Positions 32,494 through 43,360 are shown, counted from the first letter of the stretch. The stretch: 64,000 nucleotides of DNA from Amblyornis subalaris (GCA_018881555.1 JACAXG010000064.1:3379769-3443768); one strand, 5' to 3'. Made by a program: numbers and translations. The notes: generated by a model from the sequence alone, not told the origin.

Positions 32494-34648
32494 GGATGTG
32501 GCTGTGGCTGAACAGGAGAGATCTTGGCTGTACCAGAACTCATTTCTTTGCTGTACATGTACAACACACGTTTTTTTCTCCCTCATCTGTTTCAGGTTAG
32601 AAGCGAAAAACTGATTGCAAAAGTATAGAAAGGGCTGTAAAAAAGCAATGGCATTGTGTCCTCAGCTGCCAGCTCTGGGGTTTGTCCTCGTGGTGTGGTT
32701 CTCAACAGCTGAACAGGGTATTGCTGATGTCAGACACTGTTCTGGGTGTTTTCCCAATGGTGGGTGGGCAAAAGTGCCCAGAGTTACAGAGAACAGCCCT
32801 GGATGGAGATCAGCTTCTCTTCTCCACTCCAAGGGGCTCCAAAAAGGCAGTTGGAGATGGGTGGAGAGAGGAACTCCTGCCAGTGTTGGCAGCTTGGGAA
32901 GAGGACCTGAACTCCTTGAACAGTCATCTCGCCCCAGTCCATCCAGAATGGACTTGGGGTTCGTGGTTCCATNGTTGAGGTCCTGTATGTCCATCTCAGT
33001 GTATCCCTTGCCTCACTAGCACTTAACAGCTTGGCCAGATTGTGCTGGTGAGGGGCATCACGTCACAGCACTAGTGACGAGGTGTCTGTGACAACAAATA
33101 TCCCCATGAGTGTCACTAATTGGGCTTCTTGCTCTGGGGCTGATTAATGAACCTCCAGGGAGGAGCAAACCTTGTGCTCCAGGACTTGGTGAGCTTAGAA
33201 AAAAACTCAGTGAAGTTTGAAGACAAAAGGGCTGATGCCTTTTGCATGCTAAACAAAGAATTATCCACCTGACCTTGACTTCCTCATGGGAGGGAGAAAA
33301 CTCAGAGGAAAAAGCGGAGTGATGAAACTGTGTAGGACTCGGGGGTTCTGAGTTGGCAGGCTGGAGCTGAGTGACTGCTGGGTAAATGTGACCTTTCCTT
33401 TGCTCCCTGTTCCTCCACCTCACTCCTACCTCCTCAGAGGTGACAGAATAATATCTAACAGGGAGTTTCTCACCTCTGCAGGCTCTGGCTGACACCGTAA
33501 GGAACTGAGGGAATACATCTTGAGCTTTTTTCCTCTTTTGACTTGAACCAGGAAGAGCAGATCCCCAGCACAGACGTGGCTGAGTCATGGAAATCTCTGC
33601 TGTGCTTATTCCTGCTGTGTTCCCCAATTGTACAAAGTGGCCTCTGGATTAGAAAATGCACAGGATGGTGGGATTTCTCCCATCTCTTTTATAACATGGG
33701 AAGTGGTAATAGAAGTTCCACCTCTCAGTGAAATCAGGCAAATTGGCCAGGTTTTGACTTGAAGTGGCATGGGCTGTGGACAGATGCACCTTCTCTTGTC
33801 TCTGGGGTTTAACTTTANTTAATGACAGAAAAAAGGATGCACATAAGCACCAAGCACATATCCACCCATTCAGCTGCTCAGTCTGAGCCCACATAATAAA
33901 CCAGGAAGCTCCATTTGGGGCATGAGATCTTTTTTGGGGAAGGACCCAGGATGTTTGGTGACTCAGAATATTACTACGACCCCTCTGAGCCTGAGCTAAC
34001 GCCAAGAAGCAGCCAGGAGGGAAATGAAAAGGTGATAACTGCATCCACAATAATCTGCTTTAAATTAGCACTGACCCCTCAGGAAGGAGATCTCGGAGTC
34101 ACTGCAGATAACACTTTTATGTGTCATCTCAGTGGTCAGCGCGAGTAAAATATGTTAATAAAATCATGGAACTTACTAGCAAATGTATAGAAAACAAAAC
34201 TTCTCTTTAAAAATGTGTATATATAAATCCTTAATGAACCTAAATCTGGGGCACCGTTTGTACTTCCATTCATGACNTCTAAAAAATCATGTGGTAGAAT
34301 TAGAAAAGGTAAAAAGAAGGATGATCAGAGGTGTGGAGTAATTTTAATATGAGGAATGGCNAAGCAGTAATTCTCATTGCAGCTGAGAGTCATCCTGTGA
34401 ACCAGCAGCCCTCTGCCAAGTGATGATGAGTACGAAAAGGGTGAGTAAGGAAAGGTTATTCATTATTTCTCACACAATGACAACCCAGGGACACTAATGA
34501 AATGATGAGATAGAAGGTTCNAAACAAACATCAAGAACTTCCTTTACACACACCCTGGAACTTGTCATGGGAGTTACAAATACAATGTTTTTCAGAAAGT
34601 GTTTAGAAAAATCAGTAAAATCTCAGGGATAGCAACTAAAGACCTAGC
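32494..34648. other. Unique DNA, 2.2 kb
   Basis: No recognised repeat. The 189-codon minus-strand open frame at 33058-33627 is long for chance but has no domain, no clear initiation context and no flanking splice signals I can defend. I do not call it a gene. Confidence 0.4.
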
Positions 34649-34974
34649 TGTGCTGGTTTGGGCTGGGACACNGTTAATTTTCATCGTAGTAGCAAGTATG
34701 GGCTCATGGTTTGGATTTGTGATGTAAATAGTTTTGATAATATAGAGATATTAAAGATATTGCTGAGGAATACTTGCACAGCCTTTTCTGCTCTTCACCC
34801 CACCAGGGAGTGGGCTGGGGGTGCACAGAGATTTGGGAGGGGACAAAGCCAGGAGAGCTGACCCTGACTGACCCAAGGGAGATTCCAGACCTTGTGACAT
34901 CGTGGTCAGCATATAAAGTGGGGAAAAAGAAGGGAGACATTCAGACAGATAATGTTTGTCACCCAAGTGCTTTT
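34649..34974 (+). mobile_element. 5' LTR, missing its R-U5 end
   Basis: The U3 part is well preserved: the TGTGCTGG start, 'ttttcatcgtagtagcaag', 'ggagtgggctgggggtgcac' and the 'cagcatataaagtgggg' promoter. After 'aatgtttgtcacccaagt' it runs straight into the primer-binding-like site. It lacks the 'cctggagatgg' to 'ctattaaactgtctttatc' part that the 3' LTR retains. Confidence 0.82.
34912..34917 (+). promoter_or_regulatory. LTR TATA box
   Basis: TATAAA within 'cagcatataaagtgggg', at the usual place in this LTR family. Its activity is unknown. Confidence 0.6.
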
Positions 34975-34992
34975 TGGCACCCAAGGTGGGGC
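34975..34992 (+). other. Primer-binding-like site of the ERV
   Basis: TGGCACCCAAGGTGGGGC directly follows the truncated LTR. It begins with the TGG that pairs with a tRNA 3' CCA. The 'GTGGGGCT' continuation is typical of retroviral leaders. It is too changed to name the tRNA. Confidence 0.55.
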
Positions 34993-35223
34993 TAGAAGGG
35001 CTCAAGACAACATCAGGTTTGAGTGGAATGTGCTGGGCTGAATGTATAGCTGTTATTCCTGTTCAGCTATAAATATATAATATTAAAGCTNTATAATTGG
35101 CAGCTCCTGTGTTTGCCATGACTTGCCCGAGCGTCCATTCAAGCCCAGTGCTTGTTAGTGGCTGCTCTTTTCCTCCACCTCACTCTGGTGCTGCTCTGCA
35201 CCTTATCTGCCTGTGCTGTGCCT

Positions 35224-35272
35224 GGGAATGCTCTGATAACAGCAGCAGGGACATGCTCTGATAACAGCAGCA
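35224..35272. repeat. Tandem pair, 24-25 bp, in the ERV interior
   Basis: Two adjoining copies (35224-35247 and 35248-35272) share GCTCTGATAACAGCAGCA and differ by one inserted base near the start. A third partial 'caggataacag' follows. Confidence 0.9.
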
Positions 35273-35509
35273 CAGGATAACAGTGGCCAGGGAGTCACTG
35301 CTGTCTCTGTGCTGCTTTGCTGGACACTCTGGAGCTCCAGGGTGAATTCGAGTCAAAGAAACCATGAGCTGTGGCTGAGTCCACGACAGAACAGGACACC
35401 CTGAAACCTCTGTGGCTGGGATTATGCCCCACCTGAGCAGGTCCATCCTGAAGGGTGTGAGACAGGGGCTGTGTCTGTGCCACACCTCCGAAGGGATTGT
35501 GGCCAAAAA

Positions 35510-35840
35510 ATAAGGCCAGGCTGGAGAAAGCACATCTGGAAACGTCAGTGGCTGTGGATGGGGTCACGCCGGAGCACCTCAAAGCCTGTGGCCTTGGATA
35601 AACCCATGATGGAGCAGGTATATCCCTGGATGGACCTCAGCCTGTGTTGGAACAGATTTTCTCCTGAAGGGACTGTGGGTCTGGACAAGGCCACACTGGA
35701 ACAGGTGCCCCTCAAAGCGACTGTGGCTGTGGATAAATCCATACCCCTGGAGAGATTATGGCTCATTGATAAGGTTCCAGCTGGAGCAGGTACATTCCTA
35801 AGGGGCTGTGGTCTGTGGGTAAATCCAAGCTGGATTATTA
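35510..35840 (+). repeat. Irregular tandem repeats in the ERV interior
   Basis: Units built around 'ctggagcaggta' and 'ctgtggctgtggataaa' recur. The first motif starts near 35520, 35570, 35609, 35646, 35696, 35748, 35780 and 35829, so spacing varies from about 32 to 52 bp. A similar repeat-rich, non-coding interior is known from other avian ERVs. It has no coding frame. Confidence 0.75.
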
Positions 35841-36342
35841 AGAGCAAAGGCAGGAGTTCATTGCAATATTAAACCCTAGAAACTGATGAAAAGGGACCAG
35901 GGGTGGAGATTGTGATGGAAATACCTTAAAATTGTTGCAACCCATGGTTTGGGCTGCATGTTTTTAGGAATTACTGTGGCAGGAACCACCCAAATCAGTG
36001 GAGGACAAGCTTTATAAGCAGCAAGTGCAGCAGTGACCTGACCTGAACNGGGTTTGGTGCCCAAAACCTCCACACCCACATCACCTCTCCTGTCCTGAGG
36101 GACAACCATCACTGCTGGAGCCCAAAGTCGTGGGCTAAATGAACTCAGTGGACATTTATGGATATCTGTGGACATTTTAGGGNCATTTTATGAACATTTT
36201 ACAGGATTGATCCATAGATTAGAGCAATGATACCTGTGTTTTATGTCAAATGCTGAGAAGAGGGGTGGAGGATAACACAATGTATTGGATGATGTTGGAC
36301 CTGAGCATGTTGTAAATGGTGTGGAATAATGGGTGGAGAAGG

Positions 36343-36739
36343 TGCTGCTTTTGGCTGTTAATTTAGAGTTAAGTTTCCTCACAGTAGCTGATGTGGGGCT
36401 ATGATCTGGGTTTGTGCAGAGCTCTGCTCTCCTGGAGATGGCNGAACACCTGCTGCCCATGGGAAATGAGGAATTAATTTCTTCTTTCCCTTTGCTTGCC
36501 TGTGTGTGGCTTCTGCTTTAACTATTAAACTGTCTTGGGAAGTGGAAAATGGGGAATGAATTCCTTCTTTTGCTTTGCTTGCATGTGTGTGGCTTTTGCT
36601 TTAACTATTAAACTGTCTTTATCCCAACCCACGAGTTTTCTCACTTCTCCCTTTCCAATTCTCTGCACCCTCCCATGGGAGAGGAGTAAATGAGCAGCTC
36701 TGTGGGGTTTTAGTTGTTGTCTGGGGTTAAACAATGTCA
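36343..36739 (+). mobile_element. 3' LTR with internal deletion and duplication
   Basis: It starts 'tgctgcttttggctg' after a purine tract. It keeps 'cacagtagctgatgtggggc', then jumps near 36418 from early U3 to 'cctggagatggcngaacacc', so most of U3 including the TATA box is gone. The R-U5 part carries a tandem duplication (36461-36536 and 36537-36619). It ends 'ggggttaaacaatgtca'. Confidence 0.82.
36461..36619 (+). repeat. Tandem duplication spanning the LTR poly(A) signal
   Basis: The first copy is 36461-36536 and the second 36537-36619. Both end 'gctttaactattaaactgtctt' in shared form, so the LTR has two ATTAAA signals (36524-36529 and 36607-36612). The copies differ by several substitutions and a short indel, so the duplication is not recent. 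Confidence 0.88.
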
Positions 36740-37436
36740 CTAATTGAGAATAATCTGGCAAAACCACTGAGCAAAGATGCAATTCCCTTTATACCCTCTT
36801 TCTTTCTTTCCCCTAAAGTCCAATTATCAGTAGATCTGTGTCTGGGCGAGGAAGATTCAGGTCTTGACCATGATGGCAAATTTATAGCAAGGAACTAAAT
36901 GTTCCTACACTCACCCTATAGCCTGATTCCCTTCCAGCCTGGCCTTAGTCGGGAAGTTTAACTTCAGTGATTTCCTAATTAATTTCAGGGCTGGGAACAA
37001 CTGATTAGAAATCAGTTCTCAGAAAAAAAAAAAAAAAGAAATAAACCCACACCTGGAGGCTGCAATGAATCACAGCCTGCCCCCAAATCAACACATTGTG
37101 CTGCCACGAAGAAGATGAACGCTGTTCTAGGCTGTGTAACCTGCCAGGGATGCTCTGCTCACCCCTGGGAACACCTCGGTCGGAGGAGATTGTATTAAGT
37201 GGGGCACTCCATTTCCAGAAAGATTTGTCCTACTTCGGGAATATCCAGTGGGAACCAGAAGAGTAGCCAACAGGGAAAAATTACCTGTGGGGGGATATTA
37301 AAATCATTATCTCTTTCAGAGGGCTGAGTAGAGTATGGTAGAGCTGTTCAAATCCGTGAAGGGTTGTTTTATCATGGGAGAAGAAATCCATAGGAAAAGT
37401 TTAAGCTGCTGTAGGGGAGTTGTTGGGTTGTTTGAG
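36740..37436. other. Unique DNA
   Basis: It contains an A-run (37022-37036). The part at 37316-37436 may be diverged 5' CR1 sequence joined to the next element. Confidence 0.4.
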
Positions 37437-37829
37437 CAGCTGAGGGAGCTGGGGGGGCTCAGCCTGGAGAAAAGGAGGCTCAGGGGGGACCTTCTGGCAC
37501 TCCACAACTCCCTGACAGGAGGGTGCAGCCANGTGGGGGTCGGCCTCTGCTCCCAGGGAACAAGGGACAGGACAAGAGGAAACAGCCTCAAATTGTGCCA
37601 GGGAAGGTTCAGGTTGGACATAAGGAGGAATTTCTTCATGGAAAGGGTTGTTGAGCACTGGAAGGGGCTGCCCAGGGAAGTGGAGGAGTCCCCATCCCTG
37701 GAGGTGTCCACGGAATGACTGGATGTGGCACTCAGTGTTCCTNTCTGGGTGACAAGGTGGGGATTGGTCAAAAGTTGGACTCGGTCTCAGAGACCTTTCC
37801 CAGCTTAAATNATTTTGTGATTCTGTGAC
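37437..37829 (+). mobile_element. CR1 LINE, type B, with ORF2 C-terminal frame
   Basis: 'gctcagcctggagaaaagga', 'actccctgacaggagggtgc', 'gacaggacaagaggaaacag' and 'ctgcccagggaagtggagga', with the tail 'attttgtgattctgtgaca'. The frame reads EKRRLRGDLLALHNSLTGGC and then a [10 protein letters not shown] block. This is the C-terminal part of the CR1 ORF2 endonuclease/reverse transcriptase. It is 5'-truncated and has no upstream RT domain. Confidence 0.95.
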
Positions 37830-37835
37830 ATCACG

Positions 37836-37910
37836 AGAGATTTTCCAATGGTCAGGACTGCAAAATATTGGAACTGATTGCCCGCAACATCTCCATCATG
37901 GGAAGCCTTA
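37836..37910 (+). mobile_element. Older CR1 scrap behind a younger one
   Basis: 'aatattggaactgattgccc' and 'caacatctccatcatgggaa' resemble the CR1 block 'ggaacaggctgcccaggga...tctccatcc'. It is followed by a run of A (37911-37921). It may be the host element into which the CR1 at 37437-37829 inserted. Confidence 0.45.
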
Positions 37911-39442
37911 AAAAAAAAAAAACAGTTTAAACAAAGATCCATCAACAGTGACCTAGAAATATGGTGTCTTGCTTTGGGACAGGAAAATAAACCATGCAAC
38001 CTCTCGCGTTCTCTCCCAGCCCTATGAATTTGTAATGCTGTCACAAACCTCTCCCGTAGGCTTGATAATTTGTGTGAAAACACGTTGGGTGTCTTGAATT
38101 AATTACAGAGCCCTTTACTAGATTGTGGATTGGGACTGGCAGTGTCATTCCAGCAAGGTCCATGAAACACAGCTATTTTAGCTTTCTATTCCTATGGAGA
38201 CATCTTCATTTCTCTTCCCTGCAGTAGGGCTCGAGAAGAATTCAGGCTTTGCTGGGTTTTTAGGGTAGAAATTGGAGGAGAAACAGGAACGATTTAATCC
38301 TTATTTCTTTAATCACAGCTGGCAGGAGCATGGGGTGCAGTTTCCCTGTCCTGGCATCTGTTTTTTTTCGGAACAGCTGAGCTGACCTTGGGTGGGCAAA
38401 GATTTCGTTGTCACCCATGAGGAGCTGTTGTGTGGGATCAGAGAGGGGATGGTTCTGCCACAGACGTGGTGGCAGAGGTTGCTCAGAGCAACACAGCGTG
38501 GGAGGCAGCACGAACGGATGTGTGGATGAATTCAGCCACTGAAGGGCAGGACTGGGCTCTTCCAAACCCTCCAGAGGGGGAGTCCAGCAAAGCTGAGAGG
38601 CAGAATCTGCTCATACTTCACTCTGTACCATTGAAAATGCCATTTGATCCCCCTTTGGCACACACATTTGTGGTGCAGGGCTGGGGTGAGCTGCCCTCTG
38701 TCACACACTGGTCACTGCTGCAAACCCCAGATGCCACCACCGAGTGACACCTGGGGCAGCTTTTGGCTCACACTGGTGCCCATCCAGCTCACAGCTGCTG
38801 GAAGAAGGAGGCAGGAGCAGGACCTTTCACATCTCTGTCTCATCCCAGGGATGAACACCTCCCAGATGTCTGCCCTGGCTGCACAAGGTGTAAATGTCAG
38901 CCCAGTTCGTGACTGGAATCAGCAAGGAATGGCTTGGAGATGGCTGGGATCAGCCAGGAAATCTGTGTGCTTTCTGTAGCTAATATTGCTGGGGCAATGT
39001 CTTGTACACAAAAACTAAGTGGAAAGAATGTCGTCTTGTTTATTTATCAGATTATCTCTCAGTGCAGCTGGCAAATATTTACTACAGCTTGTAAGGAGCA
39101 GTCAGTAAAAGTTCTTACAGTCTCTGGAAATTCTCCCTTTCTCAGGCAAAAACATCTGGTTGGAGAAAGTTTTTTTTCCCCTGCTGCTTACAGAGTTTTT
39201 GGTGTGGTTGTCTGGGATGTTGTCTGTGCATTTTTCACCAGATGAGCAGATTGTTTGCTCTGCTCACTGCCTTCAGCTTGTGCTGTTGGGCAGGGCTGCT
39301 GCAGTCCCCTTTTCTTGACTCTTCTGTCTTGCACTGGCTTTCTGGCATGACTGAATATATGGGAATATATAGGAGAACCATTCCCTGGGCAGACCTGCCA
39401 GAAGGAAGCTCAGGAGTCACTTGGGCTCTGAGCATCACCAAG
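37911..39442. other. Unique DNA, 1.5 kb
   Basis: No recognised repeat. Overlapping open frames at 38260-38979 on both strands are without domains. Confidence 0.4.
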
Positions 39443-39840
39443 AGTCTGGAGGAGCTCTCTGATGAGGACAGGCTGAGAGAGTTGGGCCTGTTCAGCCCTA
39501 GGAAAAGACACCTGAGAGAGGAACTTACCAATGCCTAAAGTATCTAAANGGAAGATGTCAGGAGGATGGACCAGGCCCTCCTTGGTGTGGTTCAGTGATG
39601 GGACAAGAGGCAATGGACAGAAATTGATGCCCAGAAAGCTCCACCTGAACATGCGGAAGAACTTCTTCCCCATGCAGTGACCGAGCACTGAACAGATTGT
39701 GGAATCTCCCTCCCTGCAGATATTTAAGAACAATATGGAGACACAATCCTGTGCCATGTGCTCTGGGATGACCCTGCTTGAATAGGGAGGTGGGACCAGA
39801 TGTGTGGTCCCTTCCAGNCTGAACCACTCTGTGACTCTGT
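39443..39840 (+). mobile_element. CR1 LINE, type C
   Basis: 'gtctggaggagctctctgat', 'gcctgttcagccctaggaaa', 'agctccacctgaacatgcgg', 'aagaacttcttccccatgca' and 'catgtgctctgggatgaccc', with the tail 'ccactctgtgactctgtg'. It is a different subfamily from types A and B. Confidence 0.93.
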
Positions 39841-41029
39841 GAAAACCCATTTATGAGCTGCTTGGCTTTGTGCTCCACTGGAGAGGTGGAATAAATGCCT
39901 GCAGCAGTTCCTCTATGTCCCTCTCCATCCCTTCCCTCCAGACTGTGTGAAAACACTCCAAAAATTGAACAAGGACCGCCCAGATGCTGTGTGTGGAATG
40001 TTTTGGTGCTGTGTCATCGGGTACATCCCAAGGCCTCTNGGTGCTGCAGCACCAGGCACGGCAACTTGCGTTTCCACTGCNCAGGAACGGGGAAGGAGAT
40101 CATTTGGGCACAGCTGTTGTTGGCTCTCGGTCCCTGACAGCCTGGGATGGGTTCTCATCCAAAATGTACCCCATACTGTATTTTAATTAAACTGAGCAAA
40201 CAAACCAATCCTAAAGCCGTCCAGCAGAGCTAACTTTGCTTTGTGGCTGAGCTGGACTCTGCACCNCTACGAGGAGGGAGACTGGAGATTGGCACAGCTC
40301 CTGCTGTCTAAATACTCCCAGCCAAGAACTAGGATATACTTTCTTACAATAAAAAGTTGCTGGGGGGAGGAAAAAAACAACCCCAAAACAACACAACAAT
40401 CCACAAAGAAAATGGCTTCAGGACTGTTCCCCTCATGCCCGTATTTATTCAAGCTGTCTTCCTCTCTCCGCAGATTTGGCAAACAGAGCCTGGCATCCCA
40501 GCTCGGGGGACACCTGTTAAATAAATAGGCTCAGTCTCTAACTGCTGCATTCATGGCAGAGTTTCCTGGTTCCCTTAGGCAGCTAATTTTCGTTGGTGAT
40601 CATACAGCACAGAGGGATTGTTTGTGCCTCTGCATCCCGTCCCGGCTCTGCCGCTTGTGGCGGGCATGGCCGCGTGACTCAGGCCCGCTGCCTGCGTGGA
40701 ATAAAGAAGGATTTGATTCCGCGGTTCCATGGGTTTTTTGAATGTGGAGCACGGCGCAGGGAGAAGCGGCCAGGTGGGGTTCTCGTGGAGGTGAACGGAG
40801 CCCCTGTTGCTTTGCTCGGTTTTCCCATCCCGACGCCTCTTTGAAGAAACCTGAGAGCTGGAGCGAGGCCTAACTGAGAGCAGNAGTCGTTGTTGCCTCA
40901 GGCAGAGAGAAAAATAAGCTTCCTAGGAGGTAAAAATTGGGCTGGGAGGCCCTCAGAGAAGGCTGAACAACAGCAGCATGGAGGGTAATGATTTCAGTAG
41001 TGAGGGCTTCAGGATACACAGAGGAATTT
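39841..41029. other. Unique DNA including a CpG-dense patch
   Basis: No recognised repeat. It contains the CpG-rich stretch described at 40636-40865. Several overlapping open frames (39895-40190, 40241-40528, 40553-40844) show no domains. Confidence 0.45.
40636..40865. promoter_or_regulatory. CpG-island-like patch
   Basis: I count 19 CpG in about 230 bases, close to the number expected from its base composition. The rest of the window is clearly CpG-poor. The patch includes 'ggccgcgtgactca', which holds an AP-1-like TGACTCA core (40674-40680), and 'gattccgcggttcc'. No TATA box or gene start is evident. It could be an unmethylated regulatory element, an orphan CpG island or a decayed promoter. 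Confidence 0.45.
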
Positions 41030-41191
41030 GGAGTTGTGGACTCCCAATCCCTGGAAGTGTTCAAGGCCAGCTGGGTGGGGCTCTGAAAAACCTGTGCTAG
41101 TGGAAGGTGTCCCTGCCCATGGCAGGGAGTTGGAGCAAGATGATCTTGAAGGTGCCTTCNGACCCAAACCGTTTGATGATTCCAGGATTCT
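41030..41191 (+). mobile_element. CR1 LINE 3' end, type A
   Basis: 'ccctggaagtgttcaaggcc', 'ggaaggtgtccctgcccatg' and 'agcaagatgatcttgaaggt', with the tail 'ccgtttgatgattccaggat'. About 160 bp are retained. Confidence 0.93.
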
Positions 41192-41534
41192 CTGAATTGA
41201 GCTGTCCCAGGAAATGCCTGCACACAGGAGCAAACCTGCACAGCTTCATGCAGCACACAAAGCAACGTGGAAAAGGCATGGAGCCACATCAGCGTGGTGC
41301 TCTACATCATCTGGGGTCGATTTCTTCTGAGGAGGGACTCAAAACTTACATGCAGTGCTGGGCTGGGACGTTTTCAGAGGAGAACCTATCTCTCACCAAC
41401 TCCAAACACAAGCAGAAAGAGCTCATGCTCTATACAGTCTGGCTGTCTGGCAGAGCCACCTCCAGCAACCCAGAAAGTTCTCTATATATAAAGAGGTGTT
41501 AGGGTTCATTAGCTTATTAGTGGTGTTTTGTAAT
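41192..41534. other. Spacer between inverted CR1 copies
   Basis: I see no feature in it beyond short overlapping open frames. It would form the loop if the CR1 tails on either side paired. Confidence 0.5.
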
Positions 41535-41797
41535 TCATAGAATCACAGGAACATAGAATGGTTTGGGTTGGAAAGGACCTTCAACATCACCTAGCTCCAN
41601 CCNCCCTGNCATGGGCAGGGACACATTCCACTAGACCNGGTTGCTCCAATCCTTATCCAACCTGACCTTGAACACTTTCAGGGATTGNGAGTCCACAGAG
41701 TCTCTGGGCAACCTGTTCCAATGTCTCACCACCATCACAGTAAAGAATTTCTTTCTGATATCTAATCCAAATTTACCCTCCTTCAGCTTAAAGCCTG
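41535..41797 (-). mobile_element. CR1 LINE 3' end, type A
   Basis: 'tcatagaatcacaggaacat', 'gtttgggttggaaaggacct', 'gttgctccaatccttatcca', 'tctctgggcaacctgttcca' and 'gtaaagaatttctttctgat', ending at 'cagcttaaagcctga'. It lies tail to tail with the copy at 41030-41191. Confidence 0.94.
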
Positions 41798-42070
41798 AAA
41801 TTGTAAGGTCTCAAGGGCTCGGGAGCATAAGAACATCATTATTGTTCTTTTAACTTGGCTTCTCACTTAANGTCTTCTCTTCACTATGGTGTTTTGAGTG
41901 GATTTGGGCTGAAAATTAAAACCATTGGCTTCAGAGCAGAGGAGAGGAAGACTCACGCTTGCAATGCTGATGGGCACACCTGGGGCTTCAGGCTTTCGTG
42001 CTCAGCAGCTCTCCCTGAGGTCTGAAGCTTCAGCAATGAGCTTCAAAACTCAATAATCAGTGGAGGGTGT

Positions 42071-42428
42071 TGTGTAGTCTGGAGAAAAGGAGGCTCCAGG
42101 CCAACCTTATTGTTCTGTACAGGAGGTTGTAACCAAGTGGGGGTCGGGTTCTTCCCCCATGCGACAAGTGATAGGACAAGAGGAAATGGCCTCAAGGTCC
42201 ACCAGACGAGGTTTCGAGTAGATATGAAGAAACATTTCTTCACCAAAAAGGTGATCAGGCTTTGGAACAGGTTGCCCAGGGCAGTGATGGAATCACCATC
42301 CCTGGAANTGTTCAGAAGCCCTGTAGATGTGGCTCTTGGCTTAGTGGTGGCCTCGGCAGTGCTGGGTTAATGGTTGGACTAAATGATCTCAGAGATCTTT
42401 TCAACCTTAATGATTTTATGATTTTATT
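42071..42428 (+). mobile_element. CR1 LINE, type B, with ORF2 C-terminal frame
   Basis: 'agtctggagaaaaggaggct', 'aagtgataggacaagaggaa', 'tcaccatccctggaantgtt' and the tail 'aatgattttatgattttatt'. The sense frame reads RTRGNGLKVHQTRFRVDMKK followed by an HFF...WNRLPRAV block, which matches the CR1 ORF2 C-terminus. Confidence 0.95.
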
Positions 42429-43360
42429 CTGTTTCTTGCTAAGTTTGGGAAGCAGATGGCACTGCTCAGTTTGGCTTCTTTCTTCTCCATATCTTGTCGT
42501 CTCCGTTTCAAATGCAGTCACTTCCATGCCCAAATGGGGTATCCCAGTGCTGCCATCCATGTTCTNGGAAAGGCATAAGTTGCATGTGGAGGCAACACCC
42601 TTTGTTAAGAAATATAAGAAATACATTGAAATACATTGAAAATGGTGGAAAGTTATGTTCACACACACACTTTTTGTCAGCCTGGTCTGCTCTGCCCTCC
42701 AGAGAAGGCTGGGATCTAGAAAGGGGTGGATTCGCTGCAAATATTGTTGGATTAAGGGTGGGATTTCTGCCAAGGATTTAACTGAGAGGAGCAGCCCATC
42801 TATTTCTGTGTGTTTTGGACTCCTGTATGAAGTTGGAGTCTTGAGGGATTCTCCATCCTGGCTAGAAAGATTCACAGTTTATTTCTGCGCACGGAATAAA
42901 CTGAGTCTATCTATAGATTTGGCTCAAAACTGGGACTCCCTGGGAATTCCACTGAAAAATCCCCTCTGTTTTCTTTTTAGAGATAATTATTCTGAGATAG
43001 AATGAAACTCTAATCTCCTGTGGAATGGGAACTCTCACACTCAGTTTAGATGAAGTTGTGAAGGGATTCCCTTTAAATATTTTTCAAGCATGTCTGAAGC
43101 TCTCTGAGGAGCCTGAAACCCAATCTGCCAGCTCTGGAAAAGATGGGAACCCAAGCAGTCCTGAAAATCCTGAATAAAAGCCAAATACGGTGTTGCAGAA
43201 AATTGGGGTAAAATTGATTCTTTTTTCCCAGAATAAAATAGTTGATATTCCGTAAACACAATTTTCTGAGATAAAAAAATTCTNGTGAAAATACCAGTTT
43301 TATATTTATATTCGAAACCAGTGCACATTAAATGGAAACTATGCTGCTATTCCATATACA
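42429..43360. other. Unique DNA
   Basis: No recognised repeat except a direct duplication of GAAATACATT (about 42618-42639) and a short (AC)5 at 42661. The 187-codon minus-strand frame 42312-42875 overlaps the antisense of the CR1 and is rejected. Confidence 0.45.

Larger units (their letters stand above)
34649..36739 (+). mobile_element. Small non-coding ERVL-like element
   Basis: This 2.1-kb element has a 5' LTR (34649-34974), a primer-binding-like site, about 1.3 kb of interior without gag or pol, a purine tract (36331-36342) and a 3' LTR (36343-36739). It starts TGTGCTGGTTTGGGCTGGGA and ends in 'ggggttaaacaatgtca', both of which I recognise as the ends of an abundant avian ERVL-type LTR. 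The flanks are CTAGC (34644-34648) and CTAAT (36740-36744). They could be a decayed 5-bp target duplication, two transitions apart. It is a non-autonomous or heavily deleted provirus. Confidence 0.85.

Noticed and set aside
33060..33078. Small inverted repeat CGTCAC...GTGACG
   Set aside because: A 6-bp stem is expected by chance many times in 64 kb.
33058..33627. Minus-strand open frame of 189 codons outside known repeats
   Set aside because: No recognisable domain, signal peptide or splice context. The composition is ordinary for non-coding DNA. Only RNA or conservation data could revive it.
40553..40844. Open frames across the CpG-dense patch
   Set aside because: GC-rich DNA has few stops, so open frames are expected there. 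Two overlap in different frames.
42312..42875. Minus-strand open frame of 187 codons
   Set aside because: It overlaps the antisense of the CR1 at 42071-42428 and has no domain.
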